Below, piece after piece: positions 26,916 through 36,700 of a DNA stretch of 64,000 nucleotides. Numbering within the stretch: the stretch's first letter is position 1; every line of letters starts with the position of its first letter. Made by a program: the position numbers and the translations under genes. The stretch is taken from positions 27,814 to 91,813 of the forward strand of contig JAKSLF010000009.1 of assembly GCA_024401355.1 (NCBI GenBank), in the 5' to 3' direction. Below the pieces are notes generated by a model. That model was not told where the DNA came from and did no database searches. It was given only the letters and a program-made list of their open reading frames with translations. This DNA is from Bacteroidales bacterium (GTDB taxonomy: Bacteria; Bacteroidota; Bacteroidia; Bacteroidales; Marinilabiliaceae).

Positions 26916-26947
26916 TTGGATATTAGGTAACTTTTTCGTTAATTTTG
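26916..26947 (+). promoter_or_regulatory. Promoter of rpoD
   Basis: TTG (26916-26918) is followed by 21 nt and TAATTTTG (26940-26947), matching the consensus. The leader to the ATG at 27025 is about 70 nt. The 231-bp gap holds only the htrA terminator and this promoter. Confidence 0.6.
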
Positions 26948-27024
26948 CCGTTCGTATGGCATAAAGTCCACTGTTGCGAAAAAGCTCGTAAGCAGTAATA
27001 ATAACCATAAACCGAAGACATCGA

Positions 27025-27885
27025 ATGAGACAATTAAAGATCACCAAGTCTATCACAAATCGCGAAAGCGCTTCGCTTGACAAATATCTTCAGGAGATAG
27101 GCCATGAAGAGCTTGTTAGTCTTGACGAAGAAGTTGAATTGGCGCAGAGAATCAGGCAGGGAGACCGTGCAGCGTTGGAGAGATTGACGAAAGCGAATCT
27201 TCGTTTTGTGGTGTCGGTTGCTAAGCAATACCAGAATCAGGGACTGAGCCTTCCAGACCTTATCAATGAGGGAAATTTGGGTCTGATAAAGGCAGCCGAA
27301 AAATTTGATGAGACTCGAGGATTCAAGTTTATTTCATACGCTGTATGGTGGATACGTCAGTCGATACTTCAGGCTTTGGCAGAGCAGTCGAGAATAGTTC
27401 GCCTTCCGTTGAACCAGGTAGGTGCTCTCAATAAGATAAATAAAGCATTCTCGAAGTTTGAGCAAGAGAATGAGCGTCGTCCGTCGGCAGAAGAACTAGC
27501 AGAGTCTCTGGACATGGATGCTGCAAAGATTAGTGACACGATGAAGGTGTCGAGTCGCCATGTGTCGGTTGATGCTCCATTTACTGATGGTGAAGAGAAT
27601 AATCTTCTTGACGTCTTGCCGAATGTTGATTCTCCGAATGCGGACAAGAGTCTGATGAGTGAATCGCTTTCGCTAGAAGTAGAGCGAACCCTTGCAACAT
27701 TGACGGAGCGAGAAAGTGAAATATTGAAATATTTTTTTGGCATAGGTTGCCAGGAATTGACATTGGAAGAAATAGGAGAACGTCTTGGACTCACTCGTGA
27801 GCGAGTGCGTCAGATAAAGGAGAAGGCGATACGCAAGCTCCGTCAGGGGCAGCGAAGCAAACTGCTTAAGGCGTTTCTTGGATAA
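27025..27885 (+). CDS. rpoD: Primary sigma factor RpoD of Bacteroidetes type
   Basis: At 286 residues this is the short Bacteroidetes housekeeping sigma, lacking region 1.1. Region 1.2 is near residue 15 ([10 protein letters not shown]). Region 2 (~50-125) holds [25 protein letters not shown] and the promoter-melting [14 protein letters not shown]. Region 3 follows (~130-190). Region 4 carries the helix-turn-helix [21 protein letters not shown]. It directs RNA polymerase to the TTG/TAnnTTTG promoters seen across this window. It is followed 17 bp later by the DUF4290 gene, likely in one transcript with murA. Confidence 0.96.
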   Translation: MRQLKITKSITNRESASLDKYLQEIGHEELVSLDEEVELAQRIRQGDRAALERLTKANLRFVVSVAKQYQNQGLSLPDLINEGNLGLIKAAEKFDETRGFKFISYAVWWIRQSILQALAEQSRIVRLPLNQVGALNKINKAFSKFEQENERRPSAEELAESLDMDAAKISDTMKVSSRHVSVDAPFTDGEENNLLDVLPNVDSPNADKSLMSESLSLEVERTLATLTERESEILKYFFGIGCQELTLEEIGERLGLTRERVRQIKEKAIRKLRQGQRSKLLKAFLG

Positions 27886-27902
27886 AATCGTATATATTTG
27901 CT

Positions 27903-28568
27903 ATGGACAACAATAGCTTGCAGTACAACACACAAAGAGAAAGACTTATTTTGCCTGAATATGGCCGTGCCGTTCAGGACATGGTACACCATGCTGTCTC
28001 TATAGAAGACAGAGCGGAGCGCAATCGATGCGCTCGTACAATCGTTGGAATCATGGCCAACATGTTCCCACAGATGAAGGATGCTCCTGATTTTAAACAT
28101 AAATTGTGGGATCAACTCTTTATTATATCGGAATTTAAGCTTGATGTAGACTCTCCATATCCAGTGCCAGAGGTGGCTAATCTAAGCACCAAGCCAGATG
28201 TGGTGCCATATCCGGCTCAGAAGATACGTTTCAAGCATTATGGACATATCATAGAAGACATGATAGAGAAAGCCATAGATACGGAGGATCCTGAGCAAAA
28301 ACGCAGAATAGTTGTCAATATAGCCAACTATATGAAGAATGCGTTATTGGCGTGGAACAAAGATTTTGCTACAGACGAAAGGCTCTTTAATGACATTCGC
28401 ATAATGAGTAATGGCCGTTTGGTAATTGACGAAGAAGATGGCATTAAGACCTCGGCATATCATAGAGATGCATTGCCTCAGCCTGTGCAAACTCGTAATG
28501 TAAAGCGTAGTAAGGCAAGCTCAAAGAAAAAAAGTAACAGAAGGAACAATAACCGCAGCCGTTATTGA
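27903..28568 (+). CDS. DUF4290 family protein
   Basis: This 221-residue cytoplasmic protein starts LQYNTQRERLILPEYGRAVQ, the signature of DUF4290, a family confined to Bacteroidetes and usually found directly before murA. A second helical repeat (IRFKHYGHIIEDMIEKAIDT) resembles the first (LPEYGRAVQDMVHHAVSIED), suggesting an internal duplication. The C-terminus is strongly basic (KRSKASSKKKSNRRNNNRSRY), which could bind nucleic acid. The function is unknown. It sits between rpoD and murA; its stop codon overlaps an ATG in the murA frame by one base. Confidence 0.88.
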   Translation: MDNNSLQYNTQRERLILPEYGRAVQDMVHHAVSIEDRAERNRCARTIVGIMANMFPQMKDAPDFKHKLWDQLFIISEFKLDVDSPYPVPEVANLSTKPDVVPYPAQKIRFKHYGHIIEDMIEKAIDTEDPEQKRRIVVNIANYMKNALLAWNKDFATDERLFNDIRIMSNGRLVIDEEDGIKTSAYHRDALPQPVQTRNVKRSKASSKKKSNRRNNNRSRY

Positions 28569-28600
28569 TGCCTGGACAATCTTTTATAAACAGAACAGCG

Positions 28601-29905
28601 ATGAGTACATTTATCATAGATGGCGGACAACCGCTCAAGGGAGAAATAACGCCGCAGGGAGCAAAGAATGAAGCACTTCAAATATTGTGTGCAACATTGA
28701 TGACATCGGAAGAGGTGGTTGTAGAAAATATACCTGACATTCTGGATGTGAACAATCTTATAGACCTGCTTGCAAAACTTGGAGTAAGTGTAGACCGCAC
28801 AGATCGTCATACATGCAAGTTCAAGGCAGATCGTGTTGACTTGACGTATATGCAGACTGATGACTTCAAACGTCGTGCTTCGTCGCTTCGTGGTTCAATA
28901 ATGATAATGGGACCATTGCTTGGTAGGTTTGGAAGAGCATACTTCCCCAAACCAGGTGGAGACAAAATTGGTCGCCGTCGTCTGGATACTCACTTTTATG
29001 GCTTCCAGAAGCTGGGTGCCAAATTTAACTTTGACTCAGATGACGTATTTTATACAGTAGAGGCAGAAAACATGAAAGGAGCGTATATGCTTCTTGATGA
29101 AGCCTCTGTGACTGGTACAGCTAATACTTTGATGGCAGCAGTAATGACGCCTGGTAAAACAACGATATACAATGCAGCATGTGAACCTTACGTTCAGCAG
29201 CTTTGTAGAATGCTTGTATCGATGGGTGCAAAGATAGAAGGAATTGGTTCCAACCTTCTCAATATTACTGGTGTTGATCATCTAGGTGGTTGTCGTCACC
29301 GCATATTGCCTGACATGATAGAAGTGGGGTCGTTCATAGGAATGGCAGCCATGACAGCAGGTGATATTACAATAAAAGACGCAGGTCTTGAGCATCTCGG
29401 CATTATACCTCTTGCCTTTGAGCGAATGGGAATAGAGATAGAACGAAAAGGGGATGACATACATATACCGTCACAACAGCACTACACTATCGATTCGTTT
29501 ATTGATGGCTCGATAATGACAATAGCTGATGCTCCTTGGCCTGGTCTCACGCCTGACCTTCTCAGTGTATTCCTCGTTGTCGCAACGCAGGCGAAGGGTA
29601 GTGTGTTGATACATCAGAAAATGTTTGAGAGCCGACTTTTCTTTGTCGACAAACTCATAGATATGGGTGCTAAAATCATACTCTGCGACCCTCACCGTGC
29701 GACGGTTATTGGACTCAACCGTGAAGCCCAGCTTCGTGGAACTACTATGACTTCGCCAGATATTCGTGCGGGTGTAGCCCTGCTTATAGCAGCGCTTTCG
29801 GCGAAAGGAACTAGCACAATTCATAATATTGAGCAGATAGACAGAGGCTATCAGTATATAGATCAGCGTCTGAATGCTCTCGGTGCTCGTATTTCGCGTC
29901 AGTAG
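28601..29905 (+). CDS. murA: UDP-N-acetylglucosamine 1-carboxyvinyltransferase MurA (Asp active-site variant)
   Basis: This 434-residue enzyme catalyses the first committed step of peptidoglycan synthesis, transferring enolpyruvate from PEP to UDP-GlcNAc. The N-terminus GEITPQGAKNEALQI with the catalytic Lys is standard. The active-site loop reads KPGGDKIGRR, so the usual Cys (Cys115 of E. coli) is Asp121. MurA with Asp here is active but insensitive to fosfomycin in other bacteria. The start at 28601 (MSTFIIDGG) fits the family; an ATG at 28568 overlapping the preceding stop is the alternative and would add 11 residues. Confidence 0.95.
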   Translation: MSTFIIDGGQPLKGEITPQGAKNEALQILCATLMTSEEVVVENIPDILDVNNLIDLLAKLGVSVDRTDRHTCKFKADRVDLTYMQTDDFKRRASSLRGSIMIMGPLLGRFGRAYFPKPGGDKIGRRRLDTHFYGFQKLGAKFNFDSDDVFYTVEAENMKGAYMLLDEASVTGTANTLMAAVMTPGKTTIYNAACEPYVQQLCRMLVSMGAKIEGIGSNLLNITGVDHLGGCRHRILPDMIEVGSFIGMAAMTAGDITIKDAGLEHLGIIPLAFERMGIEIERKGDDIHIPSQQHYTIDSFIDGSIMTIADAPWPGLTPDLLSVFLVVATQAKGSVLIHQKMFESRLFFVDKLIDMGAKIILCDPHRATVIGLNREAQLRGTTMTSPDIRAGVALLIAALSAKGTSTIHNIEQIDRGYQYIDQRLNALGARISRQ

Positions 29906-30069
29906 CCAATAGTTTTCTCCACGTTACACAGATAGTGTTAAAAGGCGCTTTTTGCTATTGGGGTGGCTATTTCTGCAAGGATATTGGATGAGTTTTGAAG
30001 AAAAAAAGGTAATTTAGTGGCCGCATTATAAAAGATGCGAAGCTCAAAAGGACTTTAATAATTTCTTAA

Positions 30070-30510
30070 ATGGAAAATAATGTTATAGGAATGGCCAGCG
30101 ATCATGCTGGTTATGTGATGAAAGAAGCTATCAAGAAGCGTCTTGAAAAAGCAGGTTATAAAGTTGTCGATTTCGGAACGAATTCGGAGGCAAGTTGTGA
30201 CTATGCCGATTACGCTCATCCATTGGCATCGGCCATCTCAAAGGGAGAATTGGTGCGTGCCATAGCATTTTGTGGCAGTGGAAACGGAATTAATATGACA
30301 CTAAACAAGCACAACGGTGTTCGTGCAGCATATTGCTGGAATGAGGAGATTACACGTCTTGCTCGTCAGCATAATGATGCGAATATCTGTGTTATGCCGG
30401 CGCGATTCCTTGAAGAAGATTTCTGCTGGACATTGTCAGAGATATTCCTTGCGACTGAATTTGAGGGCGGTCGTCATCAGCGTCGAGTAGAAAAAATGAT
30501 GCAATTCTAA
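30070..30510 (+). CDS. rpiB: Ribose-5-phosphate isomerase B
   Basis: This 146-residue RpiB/LacAB-fold protein interconverts ribose 5-phosphate and ribulose 5-phosphate. ASDHAGYVMKEAIK carries the phosphate-binding residues, the catalytic Cys68 is in AFCGSGNGINMT, and NKHNGVRAA and ARQHNDANI complete the site. It lies 39 bp before transketolase, so the pair forms a non-oxidative pentose phosphate unit. This is suited to the pentoses released by the xylan locus downstream. The 164 bp before it, after murA, hold no recognisable gene or clear promoter. Confidence 0.95.
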   Translation: MENNVIGMASDHAGYVMKEAIKKRLEKAGYKVVDFGTNSEASCDYADYAHPLASAISKGELVRAIAFCGSGNGINMTLNKHNGVRAAYCWNEEITRLARQHNDANICVMPARFLEEDFCWTLSEIFLATEFEGGRHQRRVEKMMQF

Positions 30511-30549
30511 AAAAGAAAAAACAAATAAACACAAAACATATCAATCACT

Positions 30550-32571
30550 ATGGCTAAAAATGCAACTCAGTTGGCTGCTGATAATATTCGTATTCTCGCA
30601 GCATCAATGGTAGAGAAGGCAAAGAGTGGTCACCCAGGCGGTGCTATGGGTGGTGCTGACTTCATCAACGTACTCTATTCAGAATTCTTGCAGTATGACC
30701 CAAAGAACCCAACATGGGTAGGTCGTGACCGCTTCTTCCTTGACCCAGGTCACATGGCTCCAATGCTCTATGCACAGTTGGCATTGGCAGGCAAGTTTAC
30801 ACTTGAGGAGTGCTCACAGCTTCGTCAGTGGGGTTCACCAACAACAGGTCACCCAGAGTATGAGGTAGCTCGTGGTATTGAAAATACATCTGGTCCTCTC
30901 GGTCAGGGTCATGCATACGCAATTGGTGCTGCTATCGCTGCAAAGTTCCTTGCTGAGCACACTGGCAACCCAACATTTGCAAAGGAGACTATCTACGCAT
31001 ATATTTCTGATGGTGGTATTCAGGAGGAAGTTTCACAGGGTGCTGCTCGTATCGCTGGTAACCTTGGTTTGGACAACCTCATTATGTTCTACGACTGCAA
31101 TGACATCCAGCTCTCTACAGAGACTAAGGAGGTTATGAACGAGGATACTGCAGCTAAGTATCGTGCACAGAACTGGGAGGTTATCGAGATTAATGGTAAC
31201 GATGCTGATCAGATCCGTGCTGCTATCAATAAGGCTAAGGCTGTTAAGGGTAAGCCAACACTCATCATCGGTAAGTGTATCATGGGTAAGGGCGCTTTGA
31301 AGGAGGATGGTTCTTCTTACGAGCGCAACTGCAAGACTCACGGTGCTCCACTTGGTGGCGATGCTTACAAGAATACAGTAAAGAACCTCGGCGGTGATCC
31401 TGAGAACCCATTCGTAATCTTCCCAGAAGTTAAGGAACTCTACACTAAGCGTGCTGAGGAACTTGCTAAGATTGTAGCAGAGCGTTATGCAGAAGAGAAG
31501 GCTTGGGCAGCAGCAAATGCTGATAAGGCAGCACAGCAGGCTGAGTGGTTCTCTGGTAAGGCTCCTAAGATTGACTGGAGCAAGTGTACACAGAAAGATA
31601 ACGATGCTACTCGTAATGCATCTGCAGCTTGTCTCGGTGTTCTCGCTGAGCAGGTTCCTAATATGATCTGTGCTTCTGCAGACCTTTCTAACTCAGATAA
31701 GACTGACGGCTTCCTCAAGAAGACTCACGCTCTTACAGCTGACGATTTCTCTGGTGCATTCTTCCAGGCAGGTGTTGCTGAGTTCACAATGGCATGCTGC
31801 TGCGTAGGTATGGCACTCCACGGTGGTGTTATCCCAGCTTGTGGTACATTCTTCGTATTCAGCCAGTATATGCTCCCTGTAGTACGTATGGCAGCTCTCA
31901 TGCAGCTCCCAGTTAAGTTCATCTGGACTCACGATGCATTCCGCGTAGGTGAGGATGGACCTACTCACGAGCCAGTTGAGCACGAGGCACAGATTCGTCT
32001 CATGGAGAAGCTCAAGCGTCATGATGGTAAGAACTCTACACTCGTTCTTCGCCCAGCTGATGCTAAGGAGACAACAACTGCATGGGCTATGGCAATGGAG
32101 AATGTTGAGAGCCCAACAGCTCTTATCCTTTCACGTCAGAACATCAACAACCTCCCAGAAGGCAATGACTATGAGCAGGCTCGTAAGGGTGGTTACATCG
32201 TAGCTGGTTCAGATGTAAATCCAGATGTAGTATGTGTTGCTACTGGTTCTGAGGTGTCTACACTCGTTGCAGGTGCTGAACTTCTCCGCAAGGATGGTGT
32301 TAAGGTTCGTATCGTATCTGTACCTTCTGAGGGTCTCTTCCGCACACAGAGTGCAGAATATCAGCAGAGCGTAATTCCTGCAGGTGCTAAGGTGTTTGGT
32401 ATGACAGCTGGTCTTCCAGTTAACCTTCAGGGCTTCCTGATTGGCGCAGATCCTAAGTCAAAGGTTTGGGGTCTTGAGTCATTCGGTTTCTCAGCTCCTT
32501 ACAAGGTGCTTGATGAGAAGCTCGGTTACACTGCTCAGAACGTATACGAGCAGGTAAAGAAGATGCTCTAA
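30550..32571 (+). CDS. tkt: Transketolase
   Basis: This 673-residue ThDP-dependent enzyme of the non-oxidative pentose phosphate pathway moves two-carbon units between sugar phosphates. Visible motifs are SGHPGGAMGGADF (N-terminal His), GPLGQGHAYAIGAA, the cofactor motif SDGGIQEE with ~30 residues to CNDIQL (canonical GDG reads SDG here), and HDAFRVGEDGPTHEPVEH in the pyrimidine domain. Codon use is strongly biased to GGT, CGT and ATC and avoids ATA and AGA, unlike the upstream genes, which implies high expression. It follows rpiB and ends at a clear terminator. Confidence 0.96.
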   Translation: MAKNATQLAADNIRILAASMVEKAKSGHPGGAMGGADFINVLYSEFLQYDPKNPTWVGRDRFFLDPGHMAPMLYAQLALAGKFTLEECSQLRQWGSPTTGHPEYEVARGIENTSGPLGQGHAYAIGAAIAAKFLAEHTGNPTFAKETIYAYISDGGIQEEVSQGAARIAGNLGLDNLIMFYDCNDIQLSTETKEVMNEDTAAKYRAQNWEVIEINGNDADQIRAAINKAKAVKGKPTLIIGKCIMGKGALKEDGSSYERNCKTHGAPLGGDAYKNTVKNLGGDPENPFVIFPEVKELYTKRAEELAKIVAERYAEEKAWAAANADKAAQQAEWFSGKAPKIDWSKCTQKDNDATRNASAACLGVLAEQVPNMICASADLSNSDKTDGFLKKTHALTADDFSGAFFQAGVAEFTMACCCVGMALHGGVIPACGTFFVFSQYMLPVVRMAALMQLPVKFIWTHDAFRVGEDGPTHEPVEHEAQIRLMEKLKRHDGKNSTLVLRPADAKETTTAWAMAMENVESPTALILSRQNINNLPEGNDYEQARKGGYIVAGSDVNPDVVCVATGSEVSTLVAGAELLRKDGVKVRIVSVPSEGLFRTQSAEYQQSVIPAGAKVFGMTAGLPVNLQGFLIGADPKSKVWGLESFGFSAPYKVLDEKLGYTAQNVYEQVKKML

Positions 32572-32592
32572 TAAAAAGACTACAAATAAATG

Positions 32593-32625
32593 ATCCTCTT
32601 GGGAATTTCTCAAGAGGATTTTTTA
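32593..32625 (+). terminator. Intrinsic terminator after transketolase
   Basis: ATCCTCTTG pairs with CAAGAGGAT (32593-32601 with 32611-32619), then TTTTTAATTTT. It lies 21 nt after the stop. Confidence 0.85.
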
Positions 32626-32664
32626 ATTTTGTGCATTAATACATTATAGCAACATCTAAATACT

Positions 32665-32694
32665 TTGCAATAGATGCAGATAAAGTGACGTTTG
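32665..32694 (+). promoter_or_regulatory. Candidate promoter of the alpha/beta-hydrolase esterase gene
   Basis: TTG within CTTTGC (32665-32667), 19 nt, then GACGTTTG (32687-32694), one base off the -7 consensus. It lies 22 nt upstream of the ATG. Confidence 0.4.
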
Positions 32695-32716
32695 CTGTAA
32701 TTAAAAATTTATTCAC

Positions 32717-33673
32717 ATGAAAAAATTAGCTTTATTAGCTTTCTGCCTTAATGGTGTGATTGCTATGGCACAGATGCCTAATGGTGGCTTTGGTTTTGGC
32801 GGAAACCAGGCGAGCCAAACTGTGGCCGAATTCTCCGAGAAATATGCAGACATCAACTATGCTGGAGATAATGAGGCATATCACACGTTGGACATATATC
32901 TTCCAAAGAAACAGCAGGAGAAATATCCTGTGATAGTACACATATATGGAAGTGCATGGTTTAGTAACAGTTCAAAAGGAATAGCTGACATCAATACAAT
33001 TTGTGCGGCTTTGCTTGAGGCTGGGTATGCTGTGGTTACTCCAAATCATCGTGCGAGCACAGATGCAAAATATCCAGCTCAGATTAACGATATCAAGGCA
33101 GTGGTTCGTTTTGTTCGTGCAAATGCGGAGAAGTATCACCTCGACCCTTCATTCATCGGAACATCGGGTTTTTCATCGGGTGCACATCTTGCTTCATTGA
33201 TGGCTACAAGTAATGGTGTCAAGGTCGCCAAAGAAGGCAAGGCAGAATATGATATAGAAGGAACAGTAGGCCAGTGTGGTGACTATAGCAGCTATGTAGA
33301 TGCTTGTTGTGAATGGTCGGGACCAATAGACTTGCTTAACATGGATTGCGATGGAATTGAAAAACCAAAGAATAGTCCAGAAGAAGTTATCATGGGCATG
33401 CCTAAAGAGGGTAATGAGGATAGTTATAAACTTCTCAACTCAATATACTACATTGATGGTGATGATGTGCCAATCGGTGTGTTCCATGGTTCGGAAGATA
33501 ATGTTGTTCCTTGTTGTCAGGGTGAGTTGATGTATGATAGACTCCAGAAGGCAGGTGTTAAGACATTCTTTGTGAAGCAGCCAGGTGGCGGTCATGGTTT
33601 CAATATGTATACGCCAGAGAATTTGAAAAAAATGGTGGAATGGTTTGATGCAGCACGTGCAGCAAAGAAGTAA
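32717..33673 (+). CDS. Secreted alpha/beta-hydrolase esterase (acetyl or feruloyl esterase type)
   Basis: This 318-residue protein has a signal peptide (cleavage near MAQ19). It has the BD-FAE/esterase-lipase fold: an oxyanion region HIYGSAW (75-81), nucleophile Ser153 in GFSSG, Asp261 in SEDNVVP and His293 in GGGHGF complete the triad. Relatives remove acetyl or feruloyl esters from plant xylan; the exact substrate cannot be read from sequence. It lies immediately beyond the HTCS and converges with it across a bidirectional terminator. A role in the adjacent xylan locus is likely but inferred. Confidence 0.8.
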   Translation: MKKLALLAFCLNGVIAMAQMPNGGFGFGGNQASQTVAEFSEKYADINYAGDNEAYHTLDIYLPKKQQEKYPVIVHIYGSAWFSNSSKGIADINTICAALLEAGYAVVTPNHRASTDAKYPAQINDIKAVVRFVRANAEKYHLDPSFIGTSGFSSGAHLASLMATSNGVKVAKEGKAEYDIEGTVGQCGDYSSYVDACCEWSGPIDLLNMDCDGIEKPKNSPEEVIMGMPKEGNEDSYKLLNSIYYIDGDDVPIGVFHGSEDNVVPCCQGELMYDRLQKAGVKTFFVKQPGGGHGFNMYTPENLKKMVEWFDAARAAKK

Positions 33674-33701
33674 ACATTCTTGTAAAAACAATAGAAAAAA
33701 G

Positions 33702-33730
33702 CAAGGCTGGTCTTATTGAAACCAGCCTTG
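33702..33730. terminator. Bidirectional terminator between the esterase gene and the HTCS
   Basis: CAAGGCTGGT pairs with ACCAGCCTTG (33702-33711 with 33721-33730). T-rich sequence follows on the plus strand, and an A-rich stretch precedes it (T-rich on the minus strand). It separates two convergent genes. Confidence 0.8.
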
Positions 33731-33739
33731 TTTTGTTTT

Positions 33740-36700
33740 TTACGCTTCGTTGTTTTTGTCGTTGGCGTTCATATATTCTTTAGGAGAGACTCCGTAGAAC
33801 ACCTTGAAAGCCTTTGCAAAATATGTAGGAGTAGAGAATCCTGTCATGTCGGCAATTTGTTGTATGTCGTATTTCTTGCTTAACAACAGCGTCTCTGCAT
33901 ATTTTAGTCTTACATTTCTGACATAATCGCGTGTAGTCATATTGGTTATCTCCTTCATTTTTCTGTGAAGGTGGACGCGGCTCAATCCTACTTCCCTAGC
34001 CAAATCTTCAATGCTGTATTCGCTATCTGAAATGTTTGCATTGATGGCTGCGGTTATGCGTTGCATTAATTGCTCGTTGTATGACAGGGTCGCTGAAGCC
34101 GGAATGTTTTCGATGCTTTCAAGAACCTGTTGCTGCGCAACCATATTAGCCATGAACTTCTGTCGTTGTGAAATCAGATTTTTGATTGTGGCAGATAACT
34201 CATCGATGCTAAATGGTTTTGCAATATAAGCATCGGCACCATTTTCGTAACTTTCTATTCTGTCAGTCTCTGCGCTTCTGGCCGTTAGAATGACAACAGG
34301 TAGATAGTTGATATTTATATTGTGCTTAATGTTGCGACATAGAGTAAATCCGTCCATGTTTGGCATGACAACATCGGTTACAACGAGATCTGGTACATTG
34401 GTGAGAATCTCTTCCTGTGCCTCTCGTCCGTCTTGGCAAGTGATGATAGAATACGTATCAGAAAGATGCGACTTAATATAGTTTCGTATTTCTGGATCAT
34501 CATCGACAAGGACTATCCTGAGATTAGTCTTAGGCTTCTTTGTTTCCTCCTGTTCGGAAACTTCTTGAGAGGCTGTAGTACGTGTTTCTTCTGCTGGTTC
34601 TATTTCATCGTCCTGCAGATGTGTATGACCGAGAGGAATAGATACAGTCATTATGCCACCTTTCTCATCAACCTTATTACTTGGGATGATTGTGCCATGA
34701 TGGAGCTGTACTATAGTGTTCGTAAGGTCAAGTCCGATGCCGAAGCCTATTTCTGAATTAGAAAGTCGGTGGAAGCGCTCGAACATGTGTTTCATATCCT
34801 CATCGCTAAATCCGTTGCCCGTATCTTCTACCTTTAGAATATAGTTTGAACCCTCAATACATGTTTTTATTACGACCTCGCCATCTTTCGGTGTGTATTT
34901 AATAGCATTGGAAACAAGATTTGTTACTATCTGGTCGAAGTGTTGTGGATCTACGTAGACTATAGGTTCCTCTTGAAGTAGATTGTTGTACTTTAAACTT
35001 ATGTTTTTAGCTCGTGCCTCGAAGTCGAAAGTGAGACATACATCGTTAACTATCTTGTTGACATTTGTAGGGCAGAAATGGAGCTTCATCTTTCCTGCGT
35101 CAATCTTCTGAATGTCCAGAACCTGTGCCATGAGTCGGAGAATTCGCTGCGTATTGCGTTCAATGACCTCATAGTTCGCCTTGTGTTTCGGATCAGTATC
35201 AGTTGCCATGAGTTCTTTAAGAGGTGCAATGACAAGCGACATCGGAGTGCGGATTTCATGGGCGATGTTGGTGAACATATTCATCTTGGCTGCATGCATC
35301 TGTTGGTTGTGGAGTGTTTCCGTAAGCTGTTGCTTTGTCTTTTGGCGGATACGAATCTGTTTCTGCAACACGTATATGATGATGCATGCCAGAATAAAGT
35401 ATATGAATTTTGCCGTGTTGGTAGCATATATGGCAGGGTGTATAATCACTTTGAGTTTTAGTGGAGTTGATTCGTCGCCATTGTCGAAAGCTACGACCCT
35501 GATTGTGTAGGTGTCGGGATCCATGTTTCTGAAAGTGATTTTATTGTTTTCGTTGTCATTGGCAAATATCGTTTCTGATTCACCATCGCTATTGGTCAAT
35601 TTGTATTGAAACTTCATGCCCTTTTGTGGCATCATTTTAGATGATGTGAATTCAAGAGTGAACGTGTTGTCTGTATGGCAAAGATTGTATGTTAGAGTCG
35701 AGTCTTCGGTAGTTGAAGACTTAACCTTGTATTTCCCTGAAAGAGTGGATGGTAGGACTCGTTGTCCGTTAATGTAAAAATCGACAAGTCGGATGATGGG
35801 CTGTTGGCGTTTGTTGGATATGATGCCAGGCGTAAAGAATGTTATGCCATCTGTGCCTCCGAAAAATAGTTGCCCATCACTTGACCTATATGAAGAACGG
35901 TAGCCGAACTCGCTAGTTTCGATGCCATCCTGCTCGTAAAAGTAGCTGACGTTTGTAGTTTTGGGGTCGATTCTTATGATACCATTTCTTGTGCTGGCCC
36001 ATAGATGTCCATTCGCATCGCAATTGATGGCCTTTATGATATTTTCTGTGCCAATGATATCAGGTAATGTTTCGACCTTATGAGTGTTGTAGGACAGCAT
36101 TGAAAGTCCGAGATTTGAGGCTATCCAGATATTCCCTTCGTTATCCTCTGTTATATCGTTGATTCTGCATTGTCCTAAGATTCTGTTGCGTCCCATTGTT
36201 GCTGTGAAGCTTCCAGAAGTGATGTCCAGACAACCTAATCCGTCGAGAGTTCCGATATATAGTTTATTTTGTTTTTCGGAGTAATACAAGCAGTTTATCC
36301 ATCTATTGTGAAGCATGTCCAGGTTTTCGCGGTATTCAAGGCCTCCCTTTGTCGGGTATTTGTATATCTTGTTTTCACTGGGGGTGTATCGAGTCAATCC
36401 GCCACCCATAGATGCGATCCAAATGTTGTTGTTGATGTCTGTGCAAATGGCACTGATTGGTTCGGTTGGGAATGGAAGGCTTGTTATCTGCTTGATATTC
36501 TTTATTTCGTTTGTTTTTTTATTCAGTATAAATATCCCTTCGAGATATGTTCCAAGCCAAATATTTCCAGACCTGTCGGTAGACATGCACATTATGGTTG
36601 ATGGGCAATTTGACTTTTTGTCAAAGTGCTTTCTGTCATTTTTCTTGTAGTCAATCAGGTATAGTCCATCATTGTCTGTTCCGACATATAATATACTGTC

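Noticed and set aside
28568-28600. murA start at the ATG overlapping the DUF4290 stop
   Set aside because: Family members begin at the residue corresponding to 28601; the 11 extra residues match nothing. Not excluded, since the overlap could allow translational coupling.
29906-30069. Possible terminator or small RNA between murA and rpiB
   Set aside because: CCAATAG and CTATTGG are complementary but ~45 nt apart with no stable internal stem; too weak to call.
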